NCBI GenBank assembly: GCA_963675135.1
Contig: OY776121.1
Span: 65,736,265 to 65,800,264, forward strand
Reading direction: 5' to 3'
Origin: Galeopsis tetrahit
Taxonomy: Eukaryota; Streptophyta; Magnoliopsida; Lamiales; Lamiaceae
Length of the DNA: 64,000 nucleotides
Part shown: positions 23,193-34,942 of the stretch, piece by piece
Layout of the letters: every line of letters starts with the position of its first letter
Position numbering within the stretch: the first letter of the stretch is position 1
Notes under the pieces: generated by a model
What the model was told of the DNA's origin: nothing
What the model saw: only the letters and a program-made list of their open reading frames with translations
Database searches by the model: none
Position numbers and translations under genes: made by a program

Positions 23193-24847
23193 ATGGAGAT
23201 TCATTCCAGCTGTTTAGTATTGGCCTTAGTGTTTGTAGCTACAATTATAGCCCTAATCTCAAAATTATTCCAAAATCCGAATCGAAATCTCCCAGCAGGC
23301 CCTAAACCATGGCCTATAATTGGTAACCTAAATCTTCTTGGTTCACTCCCACATAAATCCCTTCACTATTTATCTCTAAAATATGGTGAACTAATGCTAC
23401 TTAAATTCGGAAAATTTCCAGTCCTAGTAGCATCATCCCCTGAGATGGCCAAACAATTCTTAAAGGTACATGATGCAAACTTTGCCTCAAGACCTTTACT
23501 TGCAGCTGGAAAATTTATGAGCTACAATTACTCGGATATGACGTGGGCTCCCTACGGCCCGTATTGGAGACTAACGCGTAAAATCTACCACTCAGAGGTG
23601 TTCAACGAGAAAAAAATTGAATATTTCGAGCCAATTCGTGTTGAGGAGACGCGTACTTTTTTGTGTGGTCTGTCGGGGAAAGCTGTGGTGCTAAGAGAGC
23701 ATTTGCAACGGTATTCTCTATCAACTATAAGTAGGATATTGTCAAGAGACGTACCCTTTACTAGCACTTCAGAAGAGGATGAATTGCGAGGTTTGATAGA
23801 TGAGTGGCTTTTTCTGAATGGAGTGTTTAATATTGGAGATTGGATACCGTGGCTGCATTTTCTTGATATGCAAGGATATGTTAAAAGAATGAAGGTATTG
23901 AACAAGAAATTTGATAAGGTCTTGAGTTATGTGATTGATCAACACTTGGCTAAAAGGGCTAAAGATAAAGATAATTTCATTGCAAAAGATATTGTAGATG
24001 TGTTTTTGCAATTCTCTGAGGATCCAAATATTGATGTTGAACTCACCAGGGATTGTGTCAAGGCATTGACACAGGTACGTACCTACTAATTATATAAGTT
24101 TATTTATTTTTATTGGTCTTATTCAATGAGTCAAGTGTTATAGTTTTCTTATTCACCCAAATCTAGCTAAAAAAATATCACTATGCTGTATTATAATTGA
24201 TTTTTTTATTTCTCTATATGTAGAACCTAATAGTAGGGGGCACAGATACCTCCGCTACAACAATCGAGTGGGCTATCAACGAAGTTGTCAGACATCCCCA
24301 CATTATGAAAAAGGCGAAAGAAGAGCTCGACAGGATAATCGGAAGAAGCAGATGGGTGCAAGAGACGGACTTGTCTCAATTGCCTTACATAGAATCAATC
24401 ATTAAGGAAACATTCAGGTTACATCCACTTGCAACATTATTAGCCCCTCATTGCGCCATTAACGACTGCAAGATTGAAGGATTTGAAGTAGCTAAGGGGA
24501 CGATGGTCCTAATCAATACATGGAGCATAGGGAGAGACCCTAATTTATGGGATGCACCCGAAAAGTTCTTGCCAGAGAGGTTTATGGGAAAAGAAATCGA
24601 TGCACTGGGTAATGATTTTTCATTTTTGCCATTTGGGTCGGGTAGAAGAAGATGTCCCGGGTATAACCTTGCACTGAAGATGGTTCCAACAACATTTGCC
24701 AATTTGTTGCATGGATTTAACTTCAAATTGGTAAAGGGGATGAAGCCTGAAGATATATGCATGGAGGAAGAGTATGGGCTTACTACACACCCTAAACTGC
24801 CTCTTTCCATCTTCATGGAACCTACACTTCCACCCCACCTTTATTGA
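23193..24847 (+). CDS. Cytochrome P450 monooxygenase, CYP71 clan, CYP92-like (intact, two exons)
   Basis: Exon 1 is 23193-24074 and exon 2 is 24224-24847, joined across a 149-bp phase-0 intron (gtacgt...atgtag), giving 501 residues, a normal length. In order: an N-terminal membrane anchor (about residues 7-25), the hinge LPAGPKPWP, helix-C WxxxR (YWRLTR), the I-helix GGTDTS at the start of exon 2, ExxR (E356/R359), PERF, and the heme loop FGSGRRRCPG with Cys438. The end PTLPPHLY is typical of the CYP92 family. The protein should be ER-bound and use NADPH-cytochrome P450 reductase. Known CYP92 enzymes act on lignans (CYP92B14) or homoterpene precursors (CYP92C), but the substrate cannot be read from sequence. 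It is the only intact copy of the local cluster. A CACTA insertion sits in its upstream region. Confidence 0.95.
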
Positions 24848-25259
24848 ATTCGGATTATTCAAGGAACAAAGTAATCTATTTCCTTTTATTTAAGGCAACA
24901 AATAGTGTATTCTACTTCAATGTAGTTACTCTGTTATACTTGGGTCTTTCTAATTTATATAACTCTGTTTTTAATATATTGAAACAACAAATTTCATGTA
25001 TTATTATAATGAAATGAACAACTTGAATTTATTAGGATTAAAATCTAGAAAATTGTGGATTACAATCGAGATTAATTCGCAAAATGTGATGAGTCAAAAA
25101 TAGTGTATGAATCATGTGTTTGAATTGGTTATTTTACAATTAATAATTCATTACATTAATTTCTATATTTTTTACGAATCACTATTTTTTTTCTTGATAT
25201 TCTTTGATATTATATTTTATGTTTAATTTAGCCATTTAGGTATAATTACTCCAATATAT
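24848..25259. other. 3' flank of the intact P450
   Basis: AT-rich non-coding sequence with no clear poly(A) signal of unusual form and no other feature. Confidence 0.5.
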
Positions 25260-25268
25260 TTAAAAGAT

Positions 25269-26309
25269 GGGTGCGTTATACACACAACAACCTATTGAGG
25301 ACAGCCATGCGCTGAGTACACACACTCTGAGATGAGGACACACACGTGTAAAATCCCAAAATACCCTTGAGCTCCTTAAAACCCTAATTCTATTTAATTT
25401 CTCAATTCATTCGGTCCACCCACCTTTTCCCCTCCCACGATTGCGCCCCCTCTCTATGTCACCGCGGCGCCGACCCCTCACCACGTCGGCGTAGCAGCGG
25501 CACCGCCCACCTCTCCACGTCGGCGCAACGGCCACGCCCACTGTGCAGCACCCTCGACCTCTCCCCCTCTCCTTCGCGGCCATTCGCGGCCACACCCCCT
25601 CTCCCTCTCCTTCGCGGTCGTTCGCGGCCGCATCCCCTCCCTCTCCCCTTCGCGGTCGTTCGCGGCCACACCCCTTTCCCTTCGCGGTCGTTCGCGGCCG
25701 CACCTCCTCCCCCTCCCCTTCGCAGCCGCCTCCCTCCCCATCCGCGTCGGCCGCCATCCGCCGCGCCGCTTAAGGTAAGTTTAAGTTTCTGAAAAATTAG
25801 GGTTTTTGAAAGTTGTTCGGGATTTTTTTTCGAACAACTTGTGTTTGTTCAGAAATTTTTTTTGAACAATTTGTGTTTGTTCAGTAGAAATTTTCGAACA
25901 ACTTGAGTTTGTTCAAGAAAATATTTCGAACAAGATGCTCGATCTTTTTTTTCGGACAAATGAAAGTTGTTCATGATTTTTTTTCGAACATATTGAGTTT
26001 GTTCCGTAAAAAATTTTGTACATCTTAACTTTGTTCATATAAAATTTTCGAACACAATTTTTTTTTTTTATTGTTGAAATTTTGTGTTTTTAAGAGTTTT
26101 TTTTTAATTAAAGTATTGTAGTTGTTTTGGTGGTGATGGTGGGGATGATTTTGGGAATAAAATGGAATGGTGGGTATACTCATCTTCGTTTTTTTTATAA
26201 ATTTCATACGATGGGTATATGAGACATTTCACATGTCCTGTCATATGAAAAAAATGTTCGGTGGGTGTACTCAATAGGTTGGTGTGTGCGTATAACCTAT
26301 ACCGTGGCC
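25269..26309. mobile_element. Family B foldback MULE (copy B1)
   Basis: It starts GGGTGCGTTATACACAC and ends GTATAACCTATACCGTGGCC, with a perfect 9-bp TSD ttaaaagat (25260-25268 and 26310-26318). The left arm has aaaccctaat and then a C/T-rich island (25420-25770) ending in aaggtaag. The core repeats TTCGAACAACTTG / TGTTCG motifs. The frames in the island give only repeated low-complexity peptides (for example RGRTRP-type) and are not genes. Confidence 0.85.
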
Positions 26310-26421
26310 TTAAAAGATACAAGAATGATCCAAGTGTGAGAAAACGTTGAAGTAGTCAGAAACGGGCCAATTGAGAGAAAACAAGACCTAACATTGGGGG
26401 TGCGAAGTTCGGTCTTGCAAC

Positions 26422-27520
26422 GGCCCTGGCTATATACCCCTCCAGCTCTGTTAGATGTACTCCCCCGATTAATGTACTCCCCCTAAAATGTCATATGTTA
26501 GATGTACTTCCCTATAAAATACCTAATCTACCCTTATAAATACACTCCCCCTATTAAATCATAAACCCTACTTCTTCTTCCTACCAACACTCCAAACGCC
26601 GCCGCCTCCAAGCACCGCCGCCCTCTTCCTCGCCGCGTGCCGCCGAAGGTGAATTTTCTTCTTCTTCCTACCAACACTCCAAGCGTCGCTGCCTCCAAGC
26701 ACCGTCGCCCCCTTCCTCGCCGCGCGCCGCCGTAGGTGATTTTTTTTCTTATTTTCTGTTCAGGCGACGCGGCGACGCCCCCTTGACCAGCGCCGCCCGC
26801 CGCTCTCTCTTCCCCTCGCGCGCCGCTCACTGGTCGTCACCTTCCTTCCGCGCGAGCACGTAAGTTTAGGATTTTTTTTAAAAAAAATTCTATTGTGCGG
26901 CGCCGCCCCCTCCCTCCCACGTCAACCTTCTCCTGAAACCTGAATCGTCCATGTAGCACTGTCTCCTCCCCCTCTTTCGCTGTGCCACACTCTCCCTCTC
27001 CACACGACAGTCCGCGCAGGTAAGTCCTTTTTTTTTTTTAACTTTCAACGAACCAGTGTCGACGGAATGCATTCTCGTCGGCAAATTGTTGTAGACGGAA
27101 TGCATTGTCGTTGGCAAATTGTTGTCGACGATAATGCATTTCTTCAACACTGGTTCGTCGAAAATTTTAATTTTTTTTTTCGACAAACTAGTGTCGACGG
27201 AATGCATTATCGTCGACGACAATTTATCGACGATAATGCATTCCGTCGACCCTGGTTTGTCGAAAATATGTTTTTAATTTTTATTTTATGTTTTAAAATT
27301 TCTGTGTTGAAAATGAGTTGGTGTTGGTCGTCGGAGGAGGCGGCGGCGACGACAACTATTAGGGTTAGGGTTTTAAAAGTGGGGGAGTGTATTTATCATG
27401 ATTATTTTAGTTTATTTTAATATAAGGGTATTTTAGGTATTTTACATTAATATTAAATTAATAAATGTAGAGGGGGAGTATACTTAACAGAGCTGGAGGG
27501 GTATATAGCCAACGCGGCCC
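26422..27520. mobile_element. Family A foldback MULE (copy A3)
   Basis: It begins GGCCCTGGCTATATACCCC and ends with the inverse ...GGGGTATATAGCC followed by aacgcggcc. The interior shows the family plan: aaaccctact, a CGCCGCCGCC island, ggtaagt (27019), a TCGAC core with the alternating words TTGTCGACG and TCGTCGGC (27050-27270), GGCGGCGGCG and gttagggttaggg. The last bases of the right TIR have diverged, and no clean 9-bp TSD was found. Confidence 0.75.
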
Positions 27521-27524
27521 AGCA

Positions 27525-27610
27525 TTAATGAATGGTAAGGAGTCCATTTCATATAATGGTTATGGGAATTAAAAGTCGAATTTAAAAATCCCATGAGCAC
27601 CCTCATATAT
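27525..27610 (-). repeat. Inverted copy of the P450-upstream flank
   Basis: The complement of this stretch (gacttttaattcccataa ... ccattaatg) matches 33836-33888 and, more weakly, 18950-19010. It is therefore an inverted fragment of the duplicated upstream block, next to a MULE. Confidence 0.65.
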
Positions 27611-27910
27611 GCCAAATTAATATTTTCCAAAACAGAACAAATTGCAAAAAAAAAAAAAAACTAAATTGGTACATATAACTTTTTTGGAAACTAAACAGAA
27701 CAAATTGTAAAAAAATGAGATTAAATTGATATATTTAACTTTTTTGGGACCATTTTAAAAAAGGTAGAAAGTTGTGAGACTAAATTGACTTATATCTTCA
27801 TTATTACACTTTTTTAATATGTGTGTCCACATACTTATGAAACTTATTACGGGACGGAGGTAATACGCTTTAGATAAGTTTTTCTTTTTTTTTTTTTGGT
27901 TATTAGATAA

Positions 27911-28051
27911 GCTTTGGCTAATTTGATGCATGGATTTGAGGTGAAATTGGTTAAAGATATATGCATGGACAAACTTATTACATATCCTAAACAACCTCTT
28001 CCCCTCATTATGGAACACTACCACCCCATCTTTACCAACTTCTTGTTATAA
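27911..28051 (+). pseudogene. Fossil of a P450 C-terminus
   Basis: One frame reads ALANLMHGFEVKLVKDICM...YPKQPLPLIME and then a stop. It aligns with the last part of the intact gene (FANLLHGFNFKLVKGMKPEDICMEE...HPKLPLSIFMEP) with two short in-frame losses. The heme loop and everything before it are absent, and the sequence just before it is unrelated. It is a fourth member of the cluster, too short to have been noticed as a gene, and older than the other copies judging by divergence. Confidence 0.8.
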
Positions 28052-28228
28052 AAATGCATGTTTGTTTACTTCTACGATGTATAAGTTGGTGTAGAAATAT
28101 ATGTCACGTAATAATATTTATTATAAATATAAAAATATGTAATAAAACTTATTTAACAAAATGAAATTATAGCATATCCCCTCGATCTTACATCTATTTC
28201 TGAATTGGGAGAGACCCTCTCCCTTTAA

Positions 28229-29535
28229 TGTTGGAATTTTTGAGCACCCAACAATAACTTTACAAAATTGACAGAAATAAATAACAAAATTGTAAATACA
28301 ATTAAATTAATATTTACACATAGTCTTCGTTTTTCCTCTTTTAGCAGCTTTTCTCCTTTAGCAGCTTTCCAAAACATGCAAGTTCCCGAAATCAGCAACA
28401 ACGACCCCATCTCACGAACAATAGGAACAAAGTTAAAGTCGAGTCAAGGAAACCCTTTTCCCGCAAAACGAATACGTCCCGGCTAGTGCTCACGATTTGA
28501 CGTAACGTTTTAAAAGGTAAAACGACTTTCGCCTCTATACGAGCAGCACCACAACGTATAGAGTTCCAACGAACTTAATCAACACGAAAACTGGACTGCA
28601 CTCTATATGCTCGATGCAAATATGTATGATGTTATGATTTTTTCTATGAAATCAAGTGTCATGTCTCTTTGTGTGAGTATGCAAGTGTGTTTTGCAACAT
28701 GAAACATGCACCCTATTTACATGCATGTTCCCACGTGTGAGGGGTCTCCACATTTATTATGGCATTCATGCTATTTGTAACGCCTTGGGGTTACAAGATT
28801 TAAGTATGACATTCATGGTTTTGTAACTCCTCTGCGGTTACAAATTCATTACTGAAACGTCTACGAACCTAGACAACCGAACGTCCAAGTTCATCACAAT
28901 TTGTAACGTCAATGTACCAAGACATCCTCAACGTCCAAATTCGTCATAGTTCAAATTCAACTTTTAAATTTATTTGGGTTAACCCAATTTCAAATTGGGT
29001 TTCAACTTTATGGAAACTTGATTTGTATGAGCCAAGCCCAAATATTCAAGTTCCAAAATTATAGATGGGTCTGAAAGCCCAAATTTAAAACCCACGAGTC
29101 ACGAGCCCAAGACTAGGCCCAAGCTCAACAGGACGAGCACACACGTGCATCCGTATAGACTATTGGATTGCTCCTTAGTCATTGTTATTTGAACCATTGT
29201 AACATCCTCCTATTTATAAGGAGTAATTAGCCCCATTAAACTTTCAAAGTTTCAATGTGGGACAATTAGCATGACATAACATTTTATCCCATAAAGTGTA
29301 TTATTTGACGTTTCAACTTCGTGAATTAATTTCTCACTCACCGAAATTCGGTTTTGAGATTTTAAATACACTACGAACATCTACTCCGAGAGTAGAACGA
29401 TTTTATGCCATTTAATTTTCTTGAAATTTCATTTATAGCCCTCAATAAATTGGTCAAAGACGAGTGTTCTCCACTCTCATATTAAAATCAATTAATTAAT
29501 TAAAATTAATCAATTTCTAACCAATTTCTCCAACA
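28229..29535 (-). mobile_element. Solo LTR (Copia-type)
   Basis: It starts TGTTGGAA and ends TCCAACA with a perfect 5-bp TSD tttaa (28224-28228 and 29536-29540). It is 1307 bp with no internal retrotransposon sequence. A TATA-like stretch tataaataggagg on the minus strand (about 29210) and TGTTGGAGAAATTGG at the right end indicate minus orientation. It is the product of LTR-LTR recombination. A degenerate relative lies at 1975-3100. Confidence 0.8.
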
Positions 29536-29593
29536 TTTAATTGTTTTCATTAATTAACACCAATTGAAGTTCACGAACAAAAGGAAAATATTA

Positions 29594-30605
29594 AGGCGTG
29601 GGTTATTTGCCCCTCCAGGTATGTTTGATGCACTCTCCCAATACACGTACCCCCTTCAAATAGACGCAAGATAGATGCACTCCCCCCAAATTACATATTA
29701 TACCATTTCCTTCCTAAAAACATTTGGATACATATACCCCTCAAACTCTAATTTATTCTCTCATTCTTCCCCCTTCTTCTTCCTCACCACCCCCACACTC
29801 CACCTTGTCGTCGGTCGCCGCCCTCCGCCACACGTCGCCACCCTCCTTCCGCCCAAGACGTCAGCCCTTCTTCTTCTTTTTTCCTTTCTGCAAATCGCGC
29901 CCCTCCTCCTCCTCCCGCCCACTTCGACGTCGCCCCCTCCTCTCCCCACACAGAGGCGTTGCCCCCTCCTAGCTCCCTTACACAGCGCTGCAACCCCTTT
30001 CTCCCCTACACAACACCAACTGCCACTCCTTTCTTCCTCCCGCTGATCGCCCATCCAACGCTGTCTCCTGCGCCGCTGCCCTTCCCACGCTACCGCCTGC
30101 ATCGCCGCCCAGGTAAGGTTTCTGATTTTTTTTTTCGACCATAAACATTATGGTTGACAAATTGTTGTCGACCACAATGTTTATGGTCGACAATTTTATG
30201 TCGAAATTTCTGATTTTTTTTTATTTTATTTTCTTTCGATTAAATGTTGTCGACAAGGGAGTTTTTCGTCGATAAACTATATTAAAAAATATACTCCTTG
30301 GTCGACAAACCAGTGTTGATCGACACTGGTTTATCGAAAAAATGTATTTTTTTTAGATTTTTAATTTTTTTTCTATATTTATTTTGACAGCGGCAGCTGC
30401 TGGATGTCGCGGCGGAGGTGGGGTGGCATAAACGGTGGCCGCTTCATGTAGAATTAGGGTTAGAGTTTGAATTCAGGGGAATGTATCTATCCTATATATT
30501 TTACTAAAAGGACAAGTTTGGTTTGATTTTTTACATGTATATTTAATTAATAAATATGGAGGGGGAGTGTATCTAACATACCTGGAGAGGCAAATAACCC
30601 ACGCC
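29594..30605. mobile_element. Family A foldback MULE (copy A4)
   Basis: The terminal repeats GGCGTGGGTTATTTGCCCC and ...AAATAACCCACGCC are flanked by the perfect 9-bp TSD aaatattaa (29585-29593 and 30606-30614). The empty site is seen upstream of the intact P450 at about 18875 (gaaaatattaattg). The core is TCGAC-rich (30135-30340), with aggtaagg at the end of the C-rich island (30111). Confidence 0.9.
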
Positions 30606-31984
30606 AAATATTAATTGGGCATATATGAGGCTGCTCACGGTTAGGTCAGTACCACAAGATAAAGGGCACGGTTATACGCACCCATAGACCTGTTGAGGAC
30701 ACCCACCAAACATTTTTTTCATCCTAAAGGACATTATGAAATGTCTCATATACCCCTCGTATGATTTTTTAAAAAAAACGAGCAGATGAGTACACCAATT
30801 TCATTTCACGCCAGAATCATCTCATCCCCACCATCACCATCAAAACAACCACCATTCTCCAATTAAAAAAATTCTTAAAAAAACTCTTAAAAAAACTCTT
30901 AAAAAAACACAAAATTACAAGTTCGAAAAAAACATAATATTGAACACAGATTAAATGTTCGAAAAAAAACATTGAACACAAATTAAATGTTAGAAAAAAA
31001 ACATGGAAAACAGATTACATGTTCGGAAAAAAAATCGAACACAAGAAAATTTTCGAAAAAAGTAATTGGATTCGGCAAAAAAAAATCTGAAAAACACACA
31101 AAATTCGAAAAAAAATTATGGATCTGTGAAAACTCTATTTTTTTCCAGAAATCTATACTGTGAAAACCCTAAAATTATTTTTTCTAAACCCTAAACTTAC
31201 TAAACGGAAGGCGGCGGCGTGCGCGGCTTGGGAGGGGAAGGGGCGGCGGGGGATGGGAGGTGGTGGCGAACGCGGGACAGAACTGGAATGGGCGATTGCG
31301 GCGTCCGGCCTTAGGAGGGGGAGGGAGGCACTACAAGAAAACTGCAATTTAGCCGCGAAAAAATTTGTTGCTAATTCTAATATTTTCGTCGCTAACGTGA
31401 GTTAGCGATGAAATAATTTTGTCGCAGGATTTGTTGGTATACGCCCGTCGCTAACGTGTTTGCGACAAAAAAAATTAATTTTGTCGCAAATGTTTGCGAT
31501 GAAAATTTGAGTTTCATCGCAAAATATTAGCGACGAAAATATAAGTTTCATCGCAAAATGTTAGCGACGAAAATATGAGTTTCATCACAAAATGTTTGCG
31601 AGGAAAATCAAACATTTGTCGCAAACACGTTAGCGACGGTGTATAGCAACAAATCCCGCGACAAAATTATTTCATCGCTAACTCACATTAGCGACAAAAA
31701 TATTAGAATTTTTGTTGCTAATATTTGGCTATGATATTCGATTTACGAATCATTCTCTAAACCCACTTCCGTACTCGACCAACCCAACCCGCACCCACAC
31801 CCGACCCGCCCCAACCCACCCCAACCGAACCAATTCAATCTTTCTCTAAACCCACCTCTGCACTCGACCCGCCCCAACCCGCACCAACACTCAACCCGCC
31901 CCAACCCGTACCCTACCCAACCCGACCCGCACCCACATACCCCCTCTCCCATTTTATTTAAATAAATATTTTATTTGGTCTTAG

Positions 31985-32038
31985 TGGGAATTGATCCCGG
32001 GTGGATGGGCGCCCATAGCTGGGCGCCTACCATTCGGG
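31985..32038 (-). repeat. tRNA-like block inside the second CACTA element
   Basis: The minus strand reads CCGAATGGTAGGCGCCC ... CCCGGGATCAATTCCC, similar in layout to 3731-3783 (GGTGGGC...GGGTTCGAATCCC). The B-box is degenerate here. Confidence 0.45.
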
Positions 32039-32409
32039 CAGACAACTCTTTGGTTCATTTTTTTAATATTAATTATATATGTATTCAATTGTTACTAAAT
32101 TAGTTATTTTTACTCATTTAATAATTTATTTCACATTTATTAATTGATTATTTTTTAACTTGTAACAACTATATATGTATATATACATGTGTATATATAT
32201 TGTAATTTTTAAAACAATTTCAATTGTAAATAATCAATGTTACTTTAACAATTTAAAAAATATATATATATATTACAGTCCATCTTCATTTGCATCATCA
32301 TATTTATAAGTATTTTTATAAACATTCATACTGATTTATAAGACATAAAATTTGGAGAATTATTAAACATTTAATTATATAAATCAATTTTCTTGATTTA
32401 ATAAGCATA

Positions 32410-33310
32410 GTTGATTTAATATTAGCCACGAATTATAGTTATCATTGTTGTTCTTATTATTAACAACAAAATAAAATAATTTGATAAAAGTGTAGCGATA
32501 AAATATTTTAATTTTGTTGCAAATATTAATTCCAAGAAATTAGCCACAAAAAATATATTTCATCGCAAAATAATAGCGACTAAATATAATTTTCACTGTT
32601 GTCCTAATTATTAACAACAAAACAAAAGAATTTGTTGCTAGTTTAGCGATGAAATATTTTTATTTCATCGCAAAAAGTAATTTCAATAAATTAGCCACAA
32701 AAAATTATATTTCATCATAAAATATTAGCGACAAAATATAATTTTCATGGTTGTTGTGATTATTAACAACAAAATGCAGCAATACGTTGCTAGTATAGCA
32801 ATGAAATATTTTAATTTCATCGCAAAAATTAATTTCAATAAATTAGCCACAAAAATTTCTATTTCATCGTAAAATATTAGTGACGAAATATAATTTTCAT
32901 TGTTGTTCTGATTATTAACAACAAAATGAAGCAATTTGTTTCTAATATAGCGATGAAATATATAAATTTTGTTGCAAAAATTAATTTAAAAAAATTAGCC
33001 ACGAAAATTTCTATTTCATCGCAAAATATTAGCAACGAAATATAATTTTCATAGTTTTTCTGATTATTAACAACAAAATGAAGCAAATTGTTGCTAATAT
33101 AGCGATGAAATATATAAATTTTGTTGTAAAAAATAATTTCAAGAAATTAGCCACGAAAATTTCTATTTCATCGCAAAATATTAGCGACAAAATATAATTT
33201 TCATTGTTGTTTTGATTATTAACAACAAAATGAAACAATTTGTTGCTAATATAGCGATGAAATATATATATTTTGTTGCAAATATTAAATCTAACAATTT
33301 AGCAGCGAAA
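32410..33310 (+). repeat. 152-bp tandem array in CACTA
   Basis: The word ttaacaac recurs at 32460, 32611, 32763, 32915, 33067 and 33219, a 151-152-bp period over six copies. Each copy carries attagcgac, agcgatgaaatat and attagccac words. Repeated 69-residue minus-strand frames arise from the array and are not genes. Confidence 0.9.
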
Positions 33311-33888
33311 ATTTATATTTCGTTGCTAAAAATTGATTTTAGCGATGAAATTTAGATTTGTCGCAAAATTTTTGTCGCTATTCCCCCAATTTCTTGTAGT
33401 GAGGAGGTGGTCGACGGAGGGGGGATGCGAACGGCAGTTCGCTGCCGCGAAGGGGAGGGGCCGCAAATGACAGTGAGGGGAGAGGCATCGGTCGCCTTCA
33501 TTTTCAAACACAGCGACCGATTCGAACACAACAGCGGCGGCAACGTGGAGAGGTGGACAGCGTTGTACCGCGGCTACAAGGGGAGGGGGCGGCATTGTGC
33601 CGCGGTGACGGGAGGAGGGGGGCGATCGTGGGAGCGCGGAAGGTGTGTGATGGGTGGGTGTACCGAATGAATTGAGAAATGAAATCAAATTAGAGTTTTA
33701 AGGAGCTCAATGGTATTTTAGGGTTTTCCACGTGGATGTCCTCATTCCACTGTGCGTGTGTGTTTAGCCAATGGGTGTCCTAAACAAGTGTGTGTATAAC
33801 CGTGCCCCAAGATCAATTCATGACCTTTTTAAATTTGGACTTTTAATTCCCATAAACAGTATGGACTGAGCTCCTTACCATTAATGAT

Positions 33889-34942
33889 GGCCCTGGTTAT
33901 ATACTCCTCCAGCTTTGTTAAGTATACTCCCCCGATTTGTATACCCCTCAATGTGACAAATGTTAAATGTACTCCCCTCAAAATACCCTAAATACCCTAT
34001 TTTCTTCTTTTCCTTATTTTCTTCCATCTTCTTCCTCAATTTTTAAAAAACCTAAAACTAAATCTTTCTATCCCCCTCCCTCCACCAAACCACCGCCTAT
34101 GCCCGGTGTCGGCGCCGGTGCCGCCACCACCCCCTACGCGCGGCCCCAACCTTCTTCTTCCAGCGCGCGACCCTCTTTTTTTTTTTTTTTTTTTTTTTTT
34201 TGCGTCGGTGGTGGCCGCCCCTCTTTCTCCCAGCGCCGTCGCCGCGCTCCTCATCCCAGCGTCGCCCCCACGCTCCTCATCCGTGAAAAAATGGCCGCCG
34301 CTGAGGTAAGTGATTTTTTTTTAATTTCTGCTCGATTCCGCCATGGAGGTCACGGCCCCCACTTACACGCAACCGCCTTCCCGTCGTCCATGGCCTGCCG
34401 CCCTGCCTTCCCCTACCCAAACGCGCCCTCCTCCCTCGCCAAACATCGTTGTCATCGTCGAAAATAATCAATTGCAGGTTTTCTCTTCTTTTTTTTTTTT
34501 TTATTATTTTCGATAATAATCAATCGCCCAAAAACACTCTCGTCGACAAGAATTTATCGACGGGAGTCTTTTTGGTCGATCCATCTTTGTCGAAAATTTC
34601 AATTTTTTTAATTTTCTTTCGACTAAATCTTACCGACGAAAGTGTGTTTAGTCGATAAACCAGTGTCGACGGGAGTGTTTTTGGTCGACTTTGGTTTGTC
34701 AATTTTTTTAAAATTTCTAAATTTATTTGAGGGGGGGGCGGTGGAGGCTGGAGGTGTGGCGGTGGCCGAAGGGGTGGCTGACGGCGACGACAACGGAATT
34801 GGGGGGAGGCAGCTGCATTTTCTAAGGTTAGGGTTAGAGGGGTGTATTTATCTTTGATATATTTACTAAAAGGGTAAATTTGATATTTTACACTAATATT
34901 AAATTAATAAATGAAGAGGGGGAGAATACTTAATAAAGCAAT
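33889..34942. mobile_element. Family A foldback MULE (copy A5), right end lost
   Basis: It starts GGCCCTGGTTATATACTCC and has the family plan (C-rich island, gaggtaagtg at 34300, TCGAC core 34490-34700, GGCGGTGG island, ggttagggttag). It stops at acttaataaagc, about 35 bp short of the expected TIR, where the CACTA fragment begins. Confidence 0.8.

Larger units (their letters stand above)
31329..33401. mobile_element. Non-autonomous CACTA transposon inside MULE B2
   Basis: It begins CACTACAAGAAAACTGC and ends ATTTCTTGTAGTG, with a 3-bp TSD agg (31326-31328 and 33402-33404). Subterminal repeats are of the type TTAGCGACGAAAAT / TTTCATCGC. The interior holds C-rich cccgacccgc words, a tRNA-like block (31985-32038) and a 152-bp tandem array. 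There is no transposase. Confidence 0.9.
30664..33807. mobile_element. Family B foldback MULE (copy B2) split by a CACTA element
   Basis: The ends GGGCACGGTTATACGCAC and ...GTATAACCGTGCCC are a near-perfect TIR. The 9-bp TSD is caagataaa (30655-30663) and caagatcaa (33808-33816). The empty site caagatcaa is at about 18925 upstream of the intact P450. Without the CACTA insert the element is about 1.07 kb. The left part repeats gttcgaaaaaaa words, the family B core. Confidence 0.88.

Noticed and set aside
32725..33238. Three similar 69-residue minus-strand frames
   Set aside because: They repeat every 152 bp because of the tandem array in the CACTA element and show no sign of coding selection.
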